Positions 1 to 9,971 of a DNA stretch of 64,000 nt are shown piece by piece. The notes beneath the pieces are model-generated. The model ran no database searches and was not told the origin of the DNA. It saw nothing but the letters and a program-made list of their open reading frames with translations. A program made the translations under genes and the position numbers. Positions within the stretch are counted from its first letter, which is position 1, and each line of letters starts with the position of its first letter. The DNA comes from Halomonas faecis (GTDB taxonomy: Bacteria; Pseudomonadota; Gammaproteobacteria; Pseudomonadales; Halomonadaceae). Location: contig NZ_JAACZO010000004.1 in assembly GCF_010993975.1 (NCBI RefSeq), positions 62,001 through 126,000 on the forward strand, in the 5' to 3' direction.

Positions 1-947
1 GCATCGCGGGTATAGCACACCACCACGCCGGGGGCTTCGAATCCCGGCGCCGCCACGCTCCGGTAGCCGTGGTCGGCCAGCAGGGCGCGGATGCTCTCGC
101 CGAGTGCCAGCTGCTCGTCGCGCACCTCGTCGAAGCCGTAGTCGGCCGTTTCGGCCATGATGTCGCGCAGTCGTGCCAGCGCATCGGTGGGCATCGTGGC
201 GTGGTAGGCATGGCCGCCGGCTTCGTAGGTTTCCATGATGCTGAGCCACTTCTTGAGGTCGCAGGCGAAGCTCGAGCTGGTGGTACCTTCGATGGCCTCG
301 CGGGCATGCGCCGAGAGCATCACCATGCCGCAGCACGGTTGGCCGCTCCAGCCCTTCTGCGGAGCGCTCACCAGCACGTCGATACCCAGCTCGGCCATGT
401 CGACCCACAGCGTGCCGGAGGCGATGCCGTCGAGCACGAACAGCCCACCCACGTCGTGCACCGCGGTGGCCACGCGCTTCAGGTAGTCGTCGGGCAGCAG
501 AATGCCGGCCGAGGTCTCGACGTGGGGGGCGAACACCACCTCGGGGCGCTCGTTGCGAATGGCGGCTTCGACCTCCTCGATAGGCGCCGGTGCGAAAGGC
601 GACTGCGGATCGTCCCCATCCAGACGACGCGCCTTGAGCACTGTCACAGCGGCGGGGATGTCGCCCATGTCGAGAATCTGGCTCCAGCGGTAGCTGAACT
701 GGCCGTTGCGGATCACCAGGCAGCGCTTGTCGGTGGCGAACTGGCGGGCCACGGCCTCCATGCCGAAGGTGCCGCTGCCGGGCACGATCACTGCGCTGTG
801 GGCACCGTAGACCCGCTTGAGGGTGGTGGCGATATCGCGCATCACGCCCTGGAAGCGTTGGGACATGTGGTTGAGCGAGCGGTCGGTGTAGACCACCGAA
901 TATTCGAGCAGTCCGTCAGGGTCCACGTTGGGAAGCAAGGCGGCCAT
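1..947 (-). CDS. Class V PLP-dependent aminotransferase (3' end cut by window edge)
   Basis: About 315 residues are visible from an ATG preceded by CGGAG; the C-terminus lies beyond the left edge. The fold-type I class V layout is clear: a glycine-rich PGSGTFGMEA loop near residues 56-65, the cofactor aspartate in VLDGI (D173) and the Schiff-base lysine in SAPQKGW (K198). This matches the serine-glyoxylate / alanine-glyoxylate / 2-aminoethylphosphonate transaminase group. Substrate cannot be read from the motifs. It is divergent from the polyamine-type ABC importer that begins at 1916, which hints at a nitrogen-compound catabolic role, but that is only inference. Cytoplasmic. Confidence 0.85.
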   Translation of the reverse strand, partial: MAALLPNVDPDGLLEYSVVYTDRSLNHMSQRFQGVMRDIATTLKRVYGAHSAVIVPGSGTFGMEAVARQFATDKRCLVIRNGQFSYRWSQILDMGDIPAAVTVLKARRLDGDDPQSPFAPAPIEEVEAAIRNERPEVVFAPHVETSAGILLPDDYLKRVATAVHDVGGLFVLDGIASGTLWVDMAELGIDVLVSAPQKGWSGQPCCGMVMLSAHAREAIEGTTSSSFACDLKKWLSIMETYEAGGHAYHATMPTDALARLRDIMAETADYGFDEVRDEQLALGESIRALLADHGYRSVAAPGFEAPGVVVCYTRD

Positions 948-1064
948 GTCAATCTCCGTGTCGATAGCTAGACGTTCGTCGCGTCGAATCGCAGAGGATA
1001 GGCCGAATCGCCGCCACGGGCCAGTGGCGAGGGCGGCGAGAGCCTGCAGCGACATGGGCAGGGA

Positions 1065-1667
1065 TCAGCGGTGGCAGTAGTAGAGCCGGGCCGGCAGGAT
1101 GTTCCAGGGTTCGAAATCGCTCTCGACCTGGCTGAAGACGCGCTGCAGATCGCTGCGTACCCGTGAGGAGAACTGGTAGATCAACAGGCTGCCTTGGGGG
1201 GCGAGGGCGGCCTGGGTATCGGTGAGGATGCGTTCGCGTACCGCCGACGGCATGGTGCTGAAGGGAATGCCGGCCAGCACGTGGTCGGCCGCGGGCAGGC
1301 CGAGGCGCTCCAGCTCGGCCTGCACGGTCTCGGCGGAGCCCGCGACGACCTGCAGACGCGGGTCGGGCAGTGCCCGTTCGAGGAAGTCGACGAAATCGGC
1401 GTTGGTCTCCAGCACCACTAGCGTGGCTTCGGGGTGCATGCGCCTGAGGATCTCGCGGGTGATGGTGCCCACGCCGGGGCCGTACTCGACGATGACCCGG
1501 GCGCGCTCCCAGTCCACCCGTGAGAGCAGCCGCCGCACCAGAAACGATGAGCTGGGAATGATCGACCCCAGCATTCGCGGATGTTTGAAGAAGTTGCGCG
1601 CGAATAGCGATAGCTGGGAGCGTTCGGGCGATCGTGCCGGGGCGGCGGGGCGGTCGGGCACCGTCAT
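1065..1667 (-). CDS. SAM-dependent methyltransferase, PmtA-like (phospholipid N-methyltransferase family)
   Basis: A 200-residue Rossmann methyltransferase. The N-terminal stretch FFKHPRMLGSIIPSS is the signature opening of PmtA-type phosphatidylethanolamine N-methyltransferases and related rRNA-dimethyltransferase-like proteins. Motif I follows as VEYGPGVGTITREIL (about residues 60-74), with an acidic residue ending strand 2 in VVLETNADF. AGIPFSTMP occupies the motif IV position. The ATG has AGGAG seven bases upstream. Such proteins may methylate a membrane lipid head group; the exact substrate is not provable here. No operon partner: the next gene to the right is divergent. Confidence 0.75.
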   Translation of the reverse strand: MTVPDRPAAPARSPERSQLSLFARNFFKHPRMLGSIIPSSSFLVRRLLSRVDWERARVIVEYGPGVGTITREILRRMHPEATLVVLETNADFVDFLERALPDPRLQVVAGSAETVQAELERLGLPAADHVLAGIPFSTMPSAVRERILTDTQAALAPQGSLLIYQFSSRVRSDLQRVFSQVESDFEPWNILPARLYYCHR

Positions 1668-1915
1668 GGGCTGTCTCCTGCTAATTGTCCGAAACCTGTT
1701 CCCACTCTAGCAGGCTGCTGCGTTTGACGCCGATCAACCTTGGGGTCGGTCGAGCGTCCGTAACGTGGCGTCAGCGTTGAAATGCGTCGAAAGGAGGATG
1801 TGGAATATACTTGACGGCGATGCCGTCGCTGCTTAGCGTGGAACGTAGAAATTTTGCGTGATCGTCTTTAATTGTTGACGTCACCGCGCCCCCTTACCAC
1901 GCCGCGGGTGAACTC
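1668..1915. promoter_or_regulatory. Divergent intergenic region upstream of the ABC importer
   Basis: This 248-base gap separates two divergent genes and must hold both promoters. A TTGACG at 1811 overlaps the perfect inverted repeat GACGGC-GAT-GCCGTC (1813-1827), which could be an operator over a -35 box. No convincing -10 box at 17 bases was found, so the promoter assignment is tentative. The stretch just before the ABC gene is AT-rich (TTTAATTGTTGACGTCA). Confidence 0.3.
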
Positions 1916-3034
1916 ATGCCGAACAATGCCAATGACCACAGCTCCGATGCCTCGATGCCGCTGATCCACTTTGCCGCGGTGCAGAAGACCTACGACGGCG
2001 AAACCCTGGTGGTAAAGGATCTCAACCTGGCGATCGAGCCGGGCGAATTCGTCACCCTTCTCGGCCCTTCCGGCTCCGGCAAGACCACCTGCCTGATGAT
2101 GCTGGCGGGTTTCGAGAATCCAACCGGTGGTGACATCTTCCTGCGCGATCAGCGTCTCAACAATGTGCCGCCCCACAAGCGCAACTTCGGCATGGTGTTT
2201 CAGAACTATGCGCTGTTTCCCCACATGACGGTGGAGGAGAACATCCGCTACCCGCTGAAGACGCGCCGTCTGCCCGCCGCCGAGGCCGATCGCAAGGTGT
2301 CGGAGATACTGGACAAGATACAGTTGCGCGACTTCGCCAAGCGTCGCCCCGCGCAGCTCTCCGGCGGCCAGCAGCAGCGCGTGGCGCTGGCCCGCTCGCT
2401 GGTCTTCGAGCCGCAGCTGGTGCTGATGGACGAACCCCTGGGGGCGCTGGACAAGCAGCTGCGCGAACAGATGCAGTTGGAGATCAAGCATCTCCACGAA
2501 CAGCTGGGCTTGACCGTGGTCTTCGTGACCCACGATCAGAGCGAGGCGCTGACCATGTCGGATCGCGTGGCCGTGTTCAACGACGGTGTGATCCAGCAGA
2601 TCGACACCCCTAGCAACCTCTACGAATATCCCGCCAACGCTTTCGTCGCTCAGTTCATCGGCGAGAACAACACCCTGGCCGGGCGCATCGAGTCGGTGGA
2701 GGGCGAACGCTGCCGCGCGTCCTTCGGCGAAGGCGCGGCTACCGGCGCCGTACTCGGTCCGGCTCTGGCGGTGGGCGATGCCACCCATCTGTCGATCCGC
2801 CCCGAACGGGTCAAGCTCAACGGCGCGGCGCGGGACCTGCCCAACCGCCTCTCGGCGCGGGTGCACGAGTTCATCTACTTGGGCGACCACCTGCGCGTGC
2901 GCTGCGCCCTGCCCGGCAACGACGACTTCGTGGCACGGGTGCCCGTGGATACGTTCGACAGTCATTTGCAACCGGGCGATAGCGTCGAGCTCGGCTGGCG
3001 CGACGAAGACGTGCGCGCCCTGGATGCGCCTTGA
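1916..3034 (+). CDS. ABC transporter ATP-binding protein, polyamine (PotA-like) type
   Basis: A 372-residue importer ATPase. Walker A is GPSGSGKTT (about residues 50-58), the Q-loop is VFQNYALFPHMTV, the signature is [15 protein letters not shown], and Walker B is LVLMDEPLGALD, followed by the H-loop in FVTHDQSEA. The last 110 residues form a TOBE/MOP-type regulatory domain, as in PotA, FbpC and related importers. It heads an operon with a periplasmic binding protein and two permeases, so it energises uptake through that complex at the inner membrane. The start ATG has only a weak GGGTGAA upstream; an internal ATG at 1955 is an alternative. Confidence 0.9.
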   Translation: MPNNANDHSSDASMPLIHFAAVQKTYDGETLVVKDLNLAIEPGEFVTLLGPSGSGKTTCLMMLAGFENPTGGDIFLRDQRLNNVPPHKRNFGMVFQNYALFPHMTVEENIRYPLKTRRLPAAEADRKVSEILDKIQLRDFAKRRPAQLSGGQQQRVALARSLVFEPQLVLMDEPLGALDKQLREQMQLEIKHLHEQLGLTVVFVTHDQSEALTMSDRVAVFNDGVIQQIDTPSNLYEYPANAFVAQFIGENNTLAGRIESVEGERCRASFGEGAATGAVLGPALAVGDATHLSIRPERVKLNGAARDLPNRLSARVHEFIYLGDHLRVRCALPGNDDFVARVPVDTFDSHLQPGDSVELGWRDEDVRALDAP

Positions 3035-3077
3035 GCCGGCTTGCCGGCCGGGGCCTGCCTGCCCATTCGGGCAGGGC
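3035..3077 (+). terminator. Intercistronic hairpins between ATPase and binding-protein genes
   Basis: Two stem-loops directly follow the ATPase stop: GCCGGC-TT-GCCGGC (3035-3048), then GCCTGCCC-ATTC-GGGCAGGGC (3057-3077, one bulge). No T-run follows, so they are more likely RNA-processing or partial-termination signals that raise binding-protein expression than true operon ends. Confidence 0.4.
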
Positions 3078-3132
3078 AATCGCTGGACCCTCAACAACAA
3101 TGGAAAGGTCGCTTGCGACCGGGAGAGTTAAG

Positions 3133-4206
3133 ATGAAGCAGGACATGAACCATCCTTCCCAGCCCATGACGCGCCTGGCTCGTGGCGTGGCCCTGGGCGG
3201 TTTGTTCACCGCCGGCCTGGTCATGTCGACCGGGGCCCAGGCGCTGACCGTGATCTCCTTCGGCGGTGCCTCCGGTAATGCCATGGAGAAGGCCTACTAC
3301 GGTCCCTTCGAGGAGAGTACCGATATCGATCTCACCCCGGGCGATTACAATGGTGAGCTGTCGCGCATCCGCTCCATGGTCGAGACCGGCAACGTCAGCT
3401 GGGATCTGGTCGAGATGGAATCGCCGGAACTGGTGCGGGGTTGCTTCGAGGGATTGTTCGAGCCCATCGACTGGGAGCGCCTGGGTCTGGGCGACGTGCT
3501 CATCGACTCTGCCTACAATCAGTGCGGGGTAGGCACCTTCGTGTGGTCCACGGTGCTGGCCTACAACGCCGATGAGCTCGAAACCGCGCCGACCTCCTGG
3601 GAAGACTTCTGGAACGTCGAAGACTTCCCCGGCAAGCGTGGGTTGCGTCGCGGTGCCAAGTACACCCTCGAGTTCGCGCTGCAGGCCGACGGTGTGCCGG
3701 CCAATGAAGTGTACGAACTGCTGGCGACCGACGAGGGCGTCGATCGCGCCTTTGCCAAGCTCGACGAAATCAAGGAACACATTCAGTGGTGGGAGGCCGG
3801 TGCGCAGCCGCCCCAGTGGCTGGTGGCCGGTGACGTGGTGATGACCTCCTCCTACAACGGTCGCATCGCCGCTGCCCAGGAAGAGGGTAACCCCCTGGAT
3901 ATCGTCTGGGACGGCAGCGTTTACGATCTCGACTACTGGGCCATCGTCGCCGGCAGCGACTACGTCGATGAGGCTTACCGGTTCATCGAGTTCGCCAGCC
4001 AGCCCGAGAATCAGGCGGTGTACTCCAGCGAGATCCCCTACGGTCCGGTGCACCCCGATGCCATCGAGGAGCTCGACGACGAGCAGGCACGCCGCATGCC
4101 CACCCACGTGGACAACCTCGACGGCGCTCTGGCCATGGATACGGCCTTTTGGGTCAGCTACGGCGAAGAGCTGGAGCAGCGTTTCAACGCCTGGGCGGCG
4201 CAGTAA
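3133..4206 (+). CDS. Periplasmic substrate-binding protein, PotD/PotF-like
   Basis: A 357-residue secreted protein. The start at 3133 is chosen because GGGAG lies eight bases upstream and it gives a clean Sec signal peptide: basic n-region, hydrophobic GGLFTAGLVMSTG and cleavage after AQA (residue 37). The mature protein begins with TVISFGGASGNAMEKAYYGPF, shortened here in meaning to the type 2 periplasmic binding fold of the spermidine/putrescine family (SFGGASG opening, YNGRIAAA hinge region). It would deliver substrate to the two permeases downstream. Polyamines or related amines are the likely ligand class; the exact ligand is not determinable. Confidence 0.85.
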   Translation: MKQDMNHPSQPMTRLARGVALGGLFTAGLVMSTGAQALTVISFGGASGNAMEKAYYGPFEESTDIDLTPGDYNGELSRIRSMVETGNVSWDLVEMESPELVRGCFEGLFEPIDWERLGLGDVLIDSAYNQCGVGTFVWSTVLAYNADELETAPTSWEDFWNVEDFPGKRGLRRGAKYTLEFALQADGVPANEVYELLATDEGVDRAFAKLDEIKEHIQWWEAGAQPPQWLVAGDVVMTSSYNGRIAAAQEEGNPLDIVWDGSVYDLDYWAIVAGSDYVDEAYRFIEFASQPENQAVYSSEIPYGPVHPDAIEELDDEQARRMPTHVDNLDGALAMDTAFWVSYGEELEQRFNAWAAQ

Positions 4207-4287
4207 CCGAGTGCCGGGTGGCGTCGACCTGGCGCCACCCGGCCACTGCGTGTCTACCCGACTCGACTCTTACCGCCGGGGGAACTC

Positions 4288-5538
4288 ATGACCACCACCA
4301 CTCTCGATGGCGGCGCCGTTGCGCCGACCAAGGGCAATCTCAAGTCGCGGCTGCGACGTGCCGAACGGCTGCGCAAGCTCAAGGCGATTGGCCTGGTGGC
4401 GCCGCTGGCGCTGTTCCTGGTCGTGGTCTTCGTGGTGCCCATCGGCAACATGCTGTTGAACAGCGTCGACAACGGCAGTCTGCGCCATGTCATGCCGCGG
4501 ACTGCCGCGTCGATCGAGCAATGGGATGGGCAGGGGCTGCCCAGCGAGGCGACCTTTGCCGCCTTTGCCGACGAGCTGCGCGACTCGCGCAGCGGCGGGG
4601 GGCTGGGCAGCGTGGGGCGCCGCCTCAACTATGAGGATTCCGGCTACCGTGGTCTGCTGATGCGCACCCTGATGGCGTTGCCACCGGCAAGCGACGACTG
4701 GCGGGAAACCCTCATCGACATCGATCCGGCCTGGGGCGAAGCGGCAACCTGGCAAGGCATCAAGGCTGCCGCGCCGCCGCGCACCGATCGTTACCTGCTC
4801 GCCTCGCTCGATCTCGAGCGGGAGGCGAATGGCGAGATACAGCGCGTCGACCAGCAGGATCGCCTCTACCAAGCCGTCTTCCAGCGCACGATGGTGATCG
4901 CCGGTGGGGTGATGCTGATCTGTCTGGCACTGGGTTTTCCCCTCGCCTACCTACTGGCCACGCTGCCGGCGAAGACCAGCAACCTGCTGATGATTTTCGT
5001 GCTGCTGCCGTTCTGGACGTCGCTGTTGGTGCGCACTGCGGCCTGGATCATCCTGCTGCAGTCCAACGGTCTGGCCAACCAGACGCTCATCACGTTGGGG
5101 CTGGTCGATACCCCATTGCAACTGGTCTTCAACCGCACCGGGGTGTTCTTCGCCATGGTGCACATCCTGTTGCCTTTCATGGTGCTGCCGCTCTACAGCG
5201 TGATGAAGGGCATTTCGCCGAGCTATCAGCGTGCCGCGGTATCGCTCGGCGCGCATCCGTTCGCCGCCTTCTGGCAGGTCTACGTGCCGCAGACCGTCTC
5301 TGGCGTGGCGGCGGGCACCATCCTGGTGTTCATCATGGCGCTGGGGTATTACATCACTCCCGCGCTGGTGGGCGGCCCGGCAGACCAGATGGTCAGCTAC
5401 TACGTGGCCTACTACACCAACACTACCAACAACTGGGGCATGGCGGCGGCACTAGGCAGCATTTTGCTGGCGGTGACGCTGCTGCTCTACCTGGTTTACC
5501 ACCGTCTGGTGAACCGCAAGCAGATGATCGGGAGCTGA
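4288..5538 (+). CDS. ABC transporter permease, PotB-like with large periplasmic insert
   Basis: A 416-residue inner-membrane permease. One membrane segment (about residues 33-55) is followed by roughly 140 hydrophilic residues, predicted periplasmic, before the usual five-helix binding-protein-dependent transport core that begins near residue 200. The EAA coupling loop is visible as YQRAAVSLGAHPFAAFWQVYVPQ, which docks onto the ATPase. PotB of enteric bacteria is about 280 residues, so the insert explains the extra length. GGGGGAACTC precedes the ATG. Only 3 bases separate it from the next permease. Confidence 0.88.
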   Translation: MTTTTLDGGAVAPTKGNLKSRLRRAERLRKLKAIGLVAPLALFLVVVFVVPIGNMLLNSVDNGSLRHVMPRTAASIEQWDGQGLPSEATFAAFADELRDSRSGGGLGSVGRRLNYEDSGYRGLLMRTLMALPPASDDWRETLIDIDPAWGEAATWQGIKAAAPPRTDRYLLASLDLEREANGEIQRVDQQDRLYQAVFQRTMVIAGGVMLICLALGFPLAYLLATLPAKTSNLLMIFVLLPFWTSLLVRTAAWIILLQSNGLANQTLITLGLVDTPLQLVFNRTGVFFAMVHILLPFMVLPLYSVMKGISPSYQRAAVSLGAHPFAAFWQVYVPQTVSGVAAGTILVFIMALGYYITPALVGGPADQMVSYYVAYYTNTTNNWGMAAALGSILLAVTLLLYLVYHRLVNRKQMIGS

Positions 5539-5541
5539 CCC

Positions 5542-6366
5542 ATGGCCTTGCCACCCTATGCATCGCCGATCGAGCGGATCTGGTTCTGGGTATTCCGCGG
5601 CTTCTGCGGCCTGGTCCTGCTGTTCCTGATTACGCCGGTACTGGTGATCATTCCGCTGTCGTTCAGCAGCGGCTCGTTTCTGACCTACCCGCTGCCGGGG
5701 CTGTCGCTGCGCTGGTACCAGGAGATCTTCAGTGCCGGCCCCTGGCTCGAGTCACTGAAGAACAGCCTGATCGTGGCGCCGCTGGCGACGCTGCTGGCCA
5801 TGGCCTTCGGCACGCTGGCGGCAGTGGGGCTCAATCGCGCCGACTTTCCCGGCAAGGGAGTGATCCTGGCACTGCTGATTTCGCCCATGGTGGTGCCGCT
5901 GGTGATCGTCGCCGTGGGCATGTACTTCTTCTTCGCTCAGGTGGGGCTGCTCAACTCCTACAGCGGGTTGGTGCTGGCCCATACGGTGCTGGGCGTGCCT
6001 TTCGTGGTGATCACCGTCAACGCCACCCTGCAGGGCTTCGACTTCAACCAGATGCGCGCCGGGGCCAGTCTGGGGGCGAGCCCCATGCGTGTCTTCTTCA
6101 CCGTGGTGCTGCCGCAGATCGTGCCCGGGGTGGTCTCGGGCGGACTGTTCGCGTTCGCCACCTCCTTCGATGAGGTGGTGGTGGCGCTGTTCATCGCCAG
6201 CCCCACCGAGCGTACCCTGCCGATCCAGATGTTCTCCGGCATTCGCGAGAACATCAGCCCGGCCATCGCCGCCATGGCCACCATCCTCATTCTGCTCTCC
6301 ACGCTGCTGCTGGTGACCATGGAACTGCTGCGCCGGCGCAACGAGCGCCTCAAGGGCGAGGGCTGA
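5542..6366 (+). CDS. ABC transporter permease, PotC-like
   Basis: A 274-residue, six-helix permease that forms the heterodimer with the preceding permease. The EAA loop reads RAGASLGASPMRVFFTVVLPQ, typical of the PotC/CysTW superfamily. Length matches PotC of other bacteria. GGGAGCTGACCC places a ribosome site at the end of the previous gene, so the two permeases are translationally linked. It ends the four-gene importer operon; the next gene is convergent. Confidence 0.9.
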   Translation: MALPPYASPIERIWFWVFRGFCGLVLLFLITPVLVIIPLSFSSGSFLTYPLPGLSLRWYQEIFSAGPWLESLKNSLIVAPLATLLAMAFGTLAAVGLNRADFPGKGVILALLISPMVVPLVIVAVGMYFFFAQVGLLNSYSGLVLAHTVLGVPFVVITVNATLQGFDFNQMRAGASLGASPMRVFFTVVLPQIVPGVVSGGLFAFATSFDEVVVALFIASPTERTLPIQMFSGIRENISPAIAAMATILILLSTLLLVTMELLRRRNERLKGEG

Positions 6367-6412
6367 GCACTCGGTAGGAGGCCCCCGTCCGGGCCCGCCG
6401 ACGAAGAGGAAG

Positions 6413-8596
6413 TTAGGCGCCGTCGCCCTGCGCCGCCTGGATGGCGGTCAGCGCGATGGTGTAGACGATGTCGTCGACCAGCGCACCCCGCGAGAGATCG
6501 TTCACCGGCTTGTTGAGACCCTGCAGCATGGGCCCCACGCTGACCACCCGGGCGCTTCTCTGCACCGCCTTGTAGGTGGTGTTGCCAGTATTCAGATCGG
6601 GAAAGACGAACACAGTGGCGCGGCCGGCCACCGACGAGTCCGGCGCCTTCTGGCGGCCCACGCTCTCGATGGCCGCGGCATCGTACTGCAGCGGACCGTC
6701 GATGAGCAGGTGTGGCGCCTGCGCGCGGGCTAGCTGCGTGGCCTGGCGTACCTTCTCCACGTCGGCGCCGCTGCCCGACTCGCCGGTGGAATAGCTGATC
6801 ATCGCCACTCGTGGTTCGATGCCGAAGGCCTGGGCGGAGCGGGCGCTCTGCAGGGCGATCTCGGCCAGCGTGTCGGCGTCCGGGTCGGGGTTGACCGCGC
6901 AGTCGCCGTAGACCACCACCTGCTCGGGCAGGAGCATGAAGAAGATCGACGACACCTGGCGGTAGCCAGGGGCGGTCTTGATCAGCTGAAAGGCCGGGCG
7001 CACGGTGTTGGCGGTGGTGTGAACGGCGCCGGAAACCAGGCCATCCACCTCGTTCAGTGCCAGCATCATGGTACCGAGCACCACATTGTCCTGCAGCTGC
7101 GCCTCGGCGGTGAGCTCGTTCACCTTGCCGCGCCGGCGCTCCACCATGGGCACGATGTAGCGATCGCGGATGCCGTCCGGATCGATGATCTCCAGGTCCT
7201 CGGGCAGTTCGATGCCACGGTTGCGGGCCACCTCCTCGACCTCGTCGCGCTTGGCGAGCAGCACGCAGCGGGCAATGCCGCGACGCTGGCAGATGGAAGC
7301 GGCCTCCACGGTGCGCGGTTCGCTGCCCTCGGGAAGGATGATGCGCTTGTCGGCAGCTTGCGCCAGCTTGACCAGCTGGTGGCGAAAGGCGGAAGGGGAG
7401 AGGCGGTCGGGATAGCCGCGGCTGAGGTTCTCCTCGAGCCACTCCAGGTCGATGTGCCCGGCCACGAAGCGCGTCACCTGCTCGGCACGCTCCAGGTCGT
7501 CCATGGGAATGTCGTTGCCCATGGCGCCGAGATTCTTGGCGGTGGTGAAGCTGTCGGTGTCGACGGCCAGCACCGGCATGCCGCTCTTCAGCGCCGGACG
7601 GCACATCTCCACCATGTTGTCGTTGGGGATGTAGCCGTTGGTGAGCAGCACGCCGGCCATGGGCACCCCGTTCATGGTGGCCAGTGCCGTGGCGAGCACG
7701 ATGTCGTCGCGGTCGCCGGAGGCGACGATCAGGCTGCCCGGGCGGAAGACGTGCAGCGCATTGGCGGCGCTGCGGGCGCACAGGCTCGTCGAGAGTACCC
7801 GACGGCTAGCCGCTTCGCCTTCGCTGAGAAAGCGCGCATTCAGCGCGCGAGCCACATCGAGTACCCGTGGTGCGGTGAGGGTGGCGTTGTAGGGAACCAC
7901 ACCGATCAAGTGGAAGCGATCGGTGGCCAGGGTCGGCGAGTAGCGGCGCAGGGCGGCGAGCAGCGCCTCGTCGTGCAGCGGCCCGGGCGAGCCGGGGGCC
8001 AGTGCTGCCGTCGTTTCGGCACCGGGCAGGTTGCGCATGCGCATCAGGATGCAGCCCAGGGTGCGGCTCGACCTCAGGCCGCCGAAGCTCTGGGCGTGCA
8101 TGTCGAGTTGTTCGGCCAGCGCCTGGGGATCGTCGCAGTCGCCGCTACCCACCAGGACGATCCGCGCGTTGAGCGCATGGGCGAGCTGGGCGTTGAGAGC
8201 CGTGGCGTAGGTGCCATGGGTAGTGGGTGCCAGCCCTTCGACGACGAGGACGTCCGGGGCGCTACCTGCGTGGCGCTCGATGGCCTGGTCGTAGAGCTCG
8301 ATCACCTGCTCCATCAGCACGTCCTGGCGGTCGTGGCGCAGCAGACGTTCCATGTCGGCCTGGGCCATGGGCTGCGGTGGACGTAGTCCCAGGGTGCTTG
8401 TCACCAGGGCGGTGGAGCGATCAGCGCCCGAGCCGTTGAGCTCATCCTGGCGAAACGGCTTGAGAAACCCGGCCTTGAGGCCGATGGTGTCGAGCGCCTG
8501 GATCAGGCCCAGGCTCGCCGAGGTGAGGCCCACGCCCACGCTGGTGGGCACCATCAGCAGAACCTGGGGGTGCGGCGTCGCTTCGCGGGGTGTCAT
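6413..8596 (-). CDS. pta: Phosphate acetyltransferase
   Basis: A 727-residue long-form Pta, interconverting acetyl-CoA and acetyl phosphate. The N-terminal BioD-like P-loop domain begins with [16 protein letters not shown], a DRTGG regulatory domain lies in the middle, and the C-terminal PTA_PTB catalytic domain includes [10 protein letters not shown] and [17 protein letters not shown]. The ATG at 8596 is chosen because it overlaps the ackA stop as ATGA, the typical coupling for this pair; an upstream in-frame extension inside ackA is not needed. Cytoplasmic; acts with AckA in overflow acetate metabolism and acetate assimilation. Confidence 0.96.
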   Translation of the reverse strand: MTPREATPHPQVLLMVPTSVGVGLTSASLGLIQALDTIGLKAGFLKPFRQDELNGSGADRSTALVTSTLGLRPPQPMAQADMERLLRHDRQDVLMEQVIELYDQAIERHAGSAPDVLVVEGLAPTTHGTYATALNAQLAHALNARIVLVGSGDCDDPQALAEQLDMHAQSFGGLRSSRTLGCILMRMRNLPGAETTAALAPGSPGPLHDEALLAALRRYSPTLATDRFHLIGVVPYNATLTAPRVLDVARALNARFLSEGEAASRRVLSTSLCARSAANALHVFRPGSLIVASGDRDDIVLATALATMNGVPMAGVLLTNGYIPNDNMVEMCRPALKSGMPVLAVDTDSFTTAKNLGAMGNDIPMDDLERAEQVTRFVAGHIDLEWLEENLSRGYPDRLSPSAFRHQLVKLAQAADKRIILPEGSEPRTVEAASICQRRGIARCVLLAKRDEVEEVARNRGIELPEDLEIIDPDGIRDRYIVPMVERRRGKVNELTAEAQLQDNVVLGTMMLALNEVDGLVSGAVHTTANTVRPAFQLIKTAPGYRQVSSIFFMLLPEQVVVYGDCAVNPDPDADTLAEIALQSARSAQAFGIEPRVAMISYSTGESGSGADVEKVRQATQLARAQAPHLLIDGPLQYDAAAIESVGRQKAPDSSVAGRATVFVFPDLNTGNTTYKAVQRSARVVSVGPMLQGLNKPVNDLSRGALVDDIVYTIALTAIQAAQGDGA

Positions 8597-9768
8597 GCGC
8601 AGGCTTCCTCGATCAACTGGCGGGTTTCCAGGGCGATGCGGCCCTCTTCGTCGGTGGGAATCACCCATAGCTGGGGGCCCGCCGCGTCGATGCGCGCTTC
8701 GTGGCCGCGCACCGTGGCCTCATTGGCATCGTCATCCAGGGCGATGCCGAAATGCGGCAGGGCGGCGACGATGCGCCGGCGCACGGCCGGCGCGTTCTCG
8801 CCGATGCCGCCGGTGAAGACGATGCCGTCGAGGCGCGGCAGGGCGCAGGAAAGCGCCGCCAGCGACTTGGCCACCCGATAGCAGAAGACCTCGATGGCCA
8901 GTCGAGCCCCGGCGTGCCCCTCCGCGGCCGCTTGCTCCAGCTCGCGCATGTCGTTGGAGAGACCCGATAGCCCGAGCAGGCCGCTGTCGCGGTTGAGCAC
9001 TCGGTCGATGTCATCCAGCGACCAGCCCAGCTGACGCGCCAGGTGGGCGTGCAGCCCTGGATCGACGTCGCCGCTGCGCGTGCCCATCACCAGCCCCTCG
9101 AGTGGCGTCAGGCCCATGCTGGTATCCAGACTCGCGCCCTGCCATACCGCACAGGTCGAGCAGCCATTGCCCAGGTGTGCGGTCAGCCAACCGCCCTGGA
9201 TGCCGGACAGGGCGTCGGCACGCCTGCTGACGTGCGCGTGGCTGGTGCCGTGGAAGCCGTAGCGACGAATGCCATGGTCGCGGTAGAGCGCCTCCGGCAG
9301 GGCGTAGCGGTAGGCGCGCGGCGGCAGACTCTGGTGGAAGGCGGTATCGAAGACGGCCACCTGGGGCAGATCGGGGAACAGGGTTCGGGTGGCTCTGACG
9401 CCTTCGAGATTGGCCGGGTTGTGAAGCGGAGCGAGCGCTGCCGTGGCCTCGATGGCCCCCACCACGTCATCGTCGATCAGCACGGCGCGGGTGAAGCGTT
9501 CACCACCGTGGACGATGCGATGGCCCACGGCTCCGGGATGCTGACCCTCCAGGCAGTGGAGGATCGTCTCCAGGGCGGTAGCGTGATCGGCACCGGACAG
9601 CGAGCGGGTGAAGGTATCACCGCGGCCGTCCGAACCTTTCAGGGTGGCTTCCGCGCTGCCCAGGCGTTCGGCGAGACCGAACTGGCGCGGGGATTCGGCG
9701 GAAGCGGGGATGAGGGCGTACTTGATCGAGGAGGAACCGCAGTTGATGACCAGTACCGGGGCGTTCAT
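8593..9768 (-). CDS. ackA: Acetate kinase
   Basis: A 391-residue ASKHA-family kinase that converts acetate and ATP to acetyl phosphate and ADP. The phosphate-1 motif [11 protein letters not shown] opens the protein, [12 protein letters not shown] follows, and the adenosine site [14 protein letters not shown] is near the C-terminus. Length matches the family. The start is the ATG with GGGAG seven bases upstream; in-frame sequence further upstream lacks family homology. The 3' end overlaps pta by 4 bases, so the two form an operon read from the promoter between this gene and the outer-membrane barrel gene. Confidence 0.96.
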   Translation of the reverse strand: MNAPVLVINCGSSSIKYALIPASAESPRQFGLAERLGSAEATLKGSDGRGDTFTRSLSGADHATALETILHCLEGQHPGAVGHRIVHGGERFTRAVLIDDDVVGAIEATAALAPLHNPANLEGVRATRTLFPDLPQVAVFDTAFHQSLPPRAYRYALPEALYRDHGIRRYGFHGTSHAHVSRRADALSGIQGGWLTAHLGNGCSTCAVWQGASLDTSMGLTPLEGLVMGTRSGDVDPGLHAHLARQLGWSLDDIDRVLNRDSGLLGLSGLSNDMRELEQAAAEGHAGARLAIEVFCYRVAKSLAALSCALPRLDGIVFTGGIGENAPAVRRRIVAALPHFGIALDDDANEATVRGHEARIDAAGPQLWVIPTDEEGRIALETRQLIEEACA

Positions 9769-9971
9769 CGAGACTCCCAGAAACGAAATTTTAGACCTTA
9801 GTCTACCATGACCGCTCGGCCGGGGTGCTGCCGATGGGTTGCGCTCGATCAAGCCTGGCACGGAGAACGGCATTGGTCCAAATGTCCACCGAACCGGCTT
9901 GCCAAGCCGCGGACACTGAGCCAAACTATTCAAGGCATGGGGAAACACTGTTTCCTAACTGGAGGTGAAGT

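Noticed and set aside
3035..3077. Operon-ending terminator between the ABC ATPase and its binding protein
   Set aside because: No T-run follows and the downstream genes clearly belong to the same transporter; it is kept only as an intercistronic hairpin.
5958..7781. Long minus-strand frame spanning potC-like and pta regions
   Set aside because: Arg/Pro/Gly-rich out-of-frame product; the real genes there are the permease on the plus strand and pta in another minus frame.
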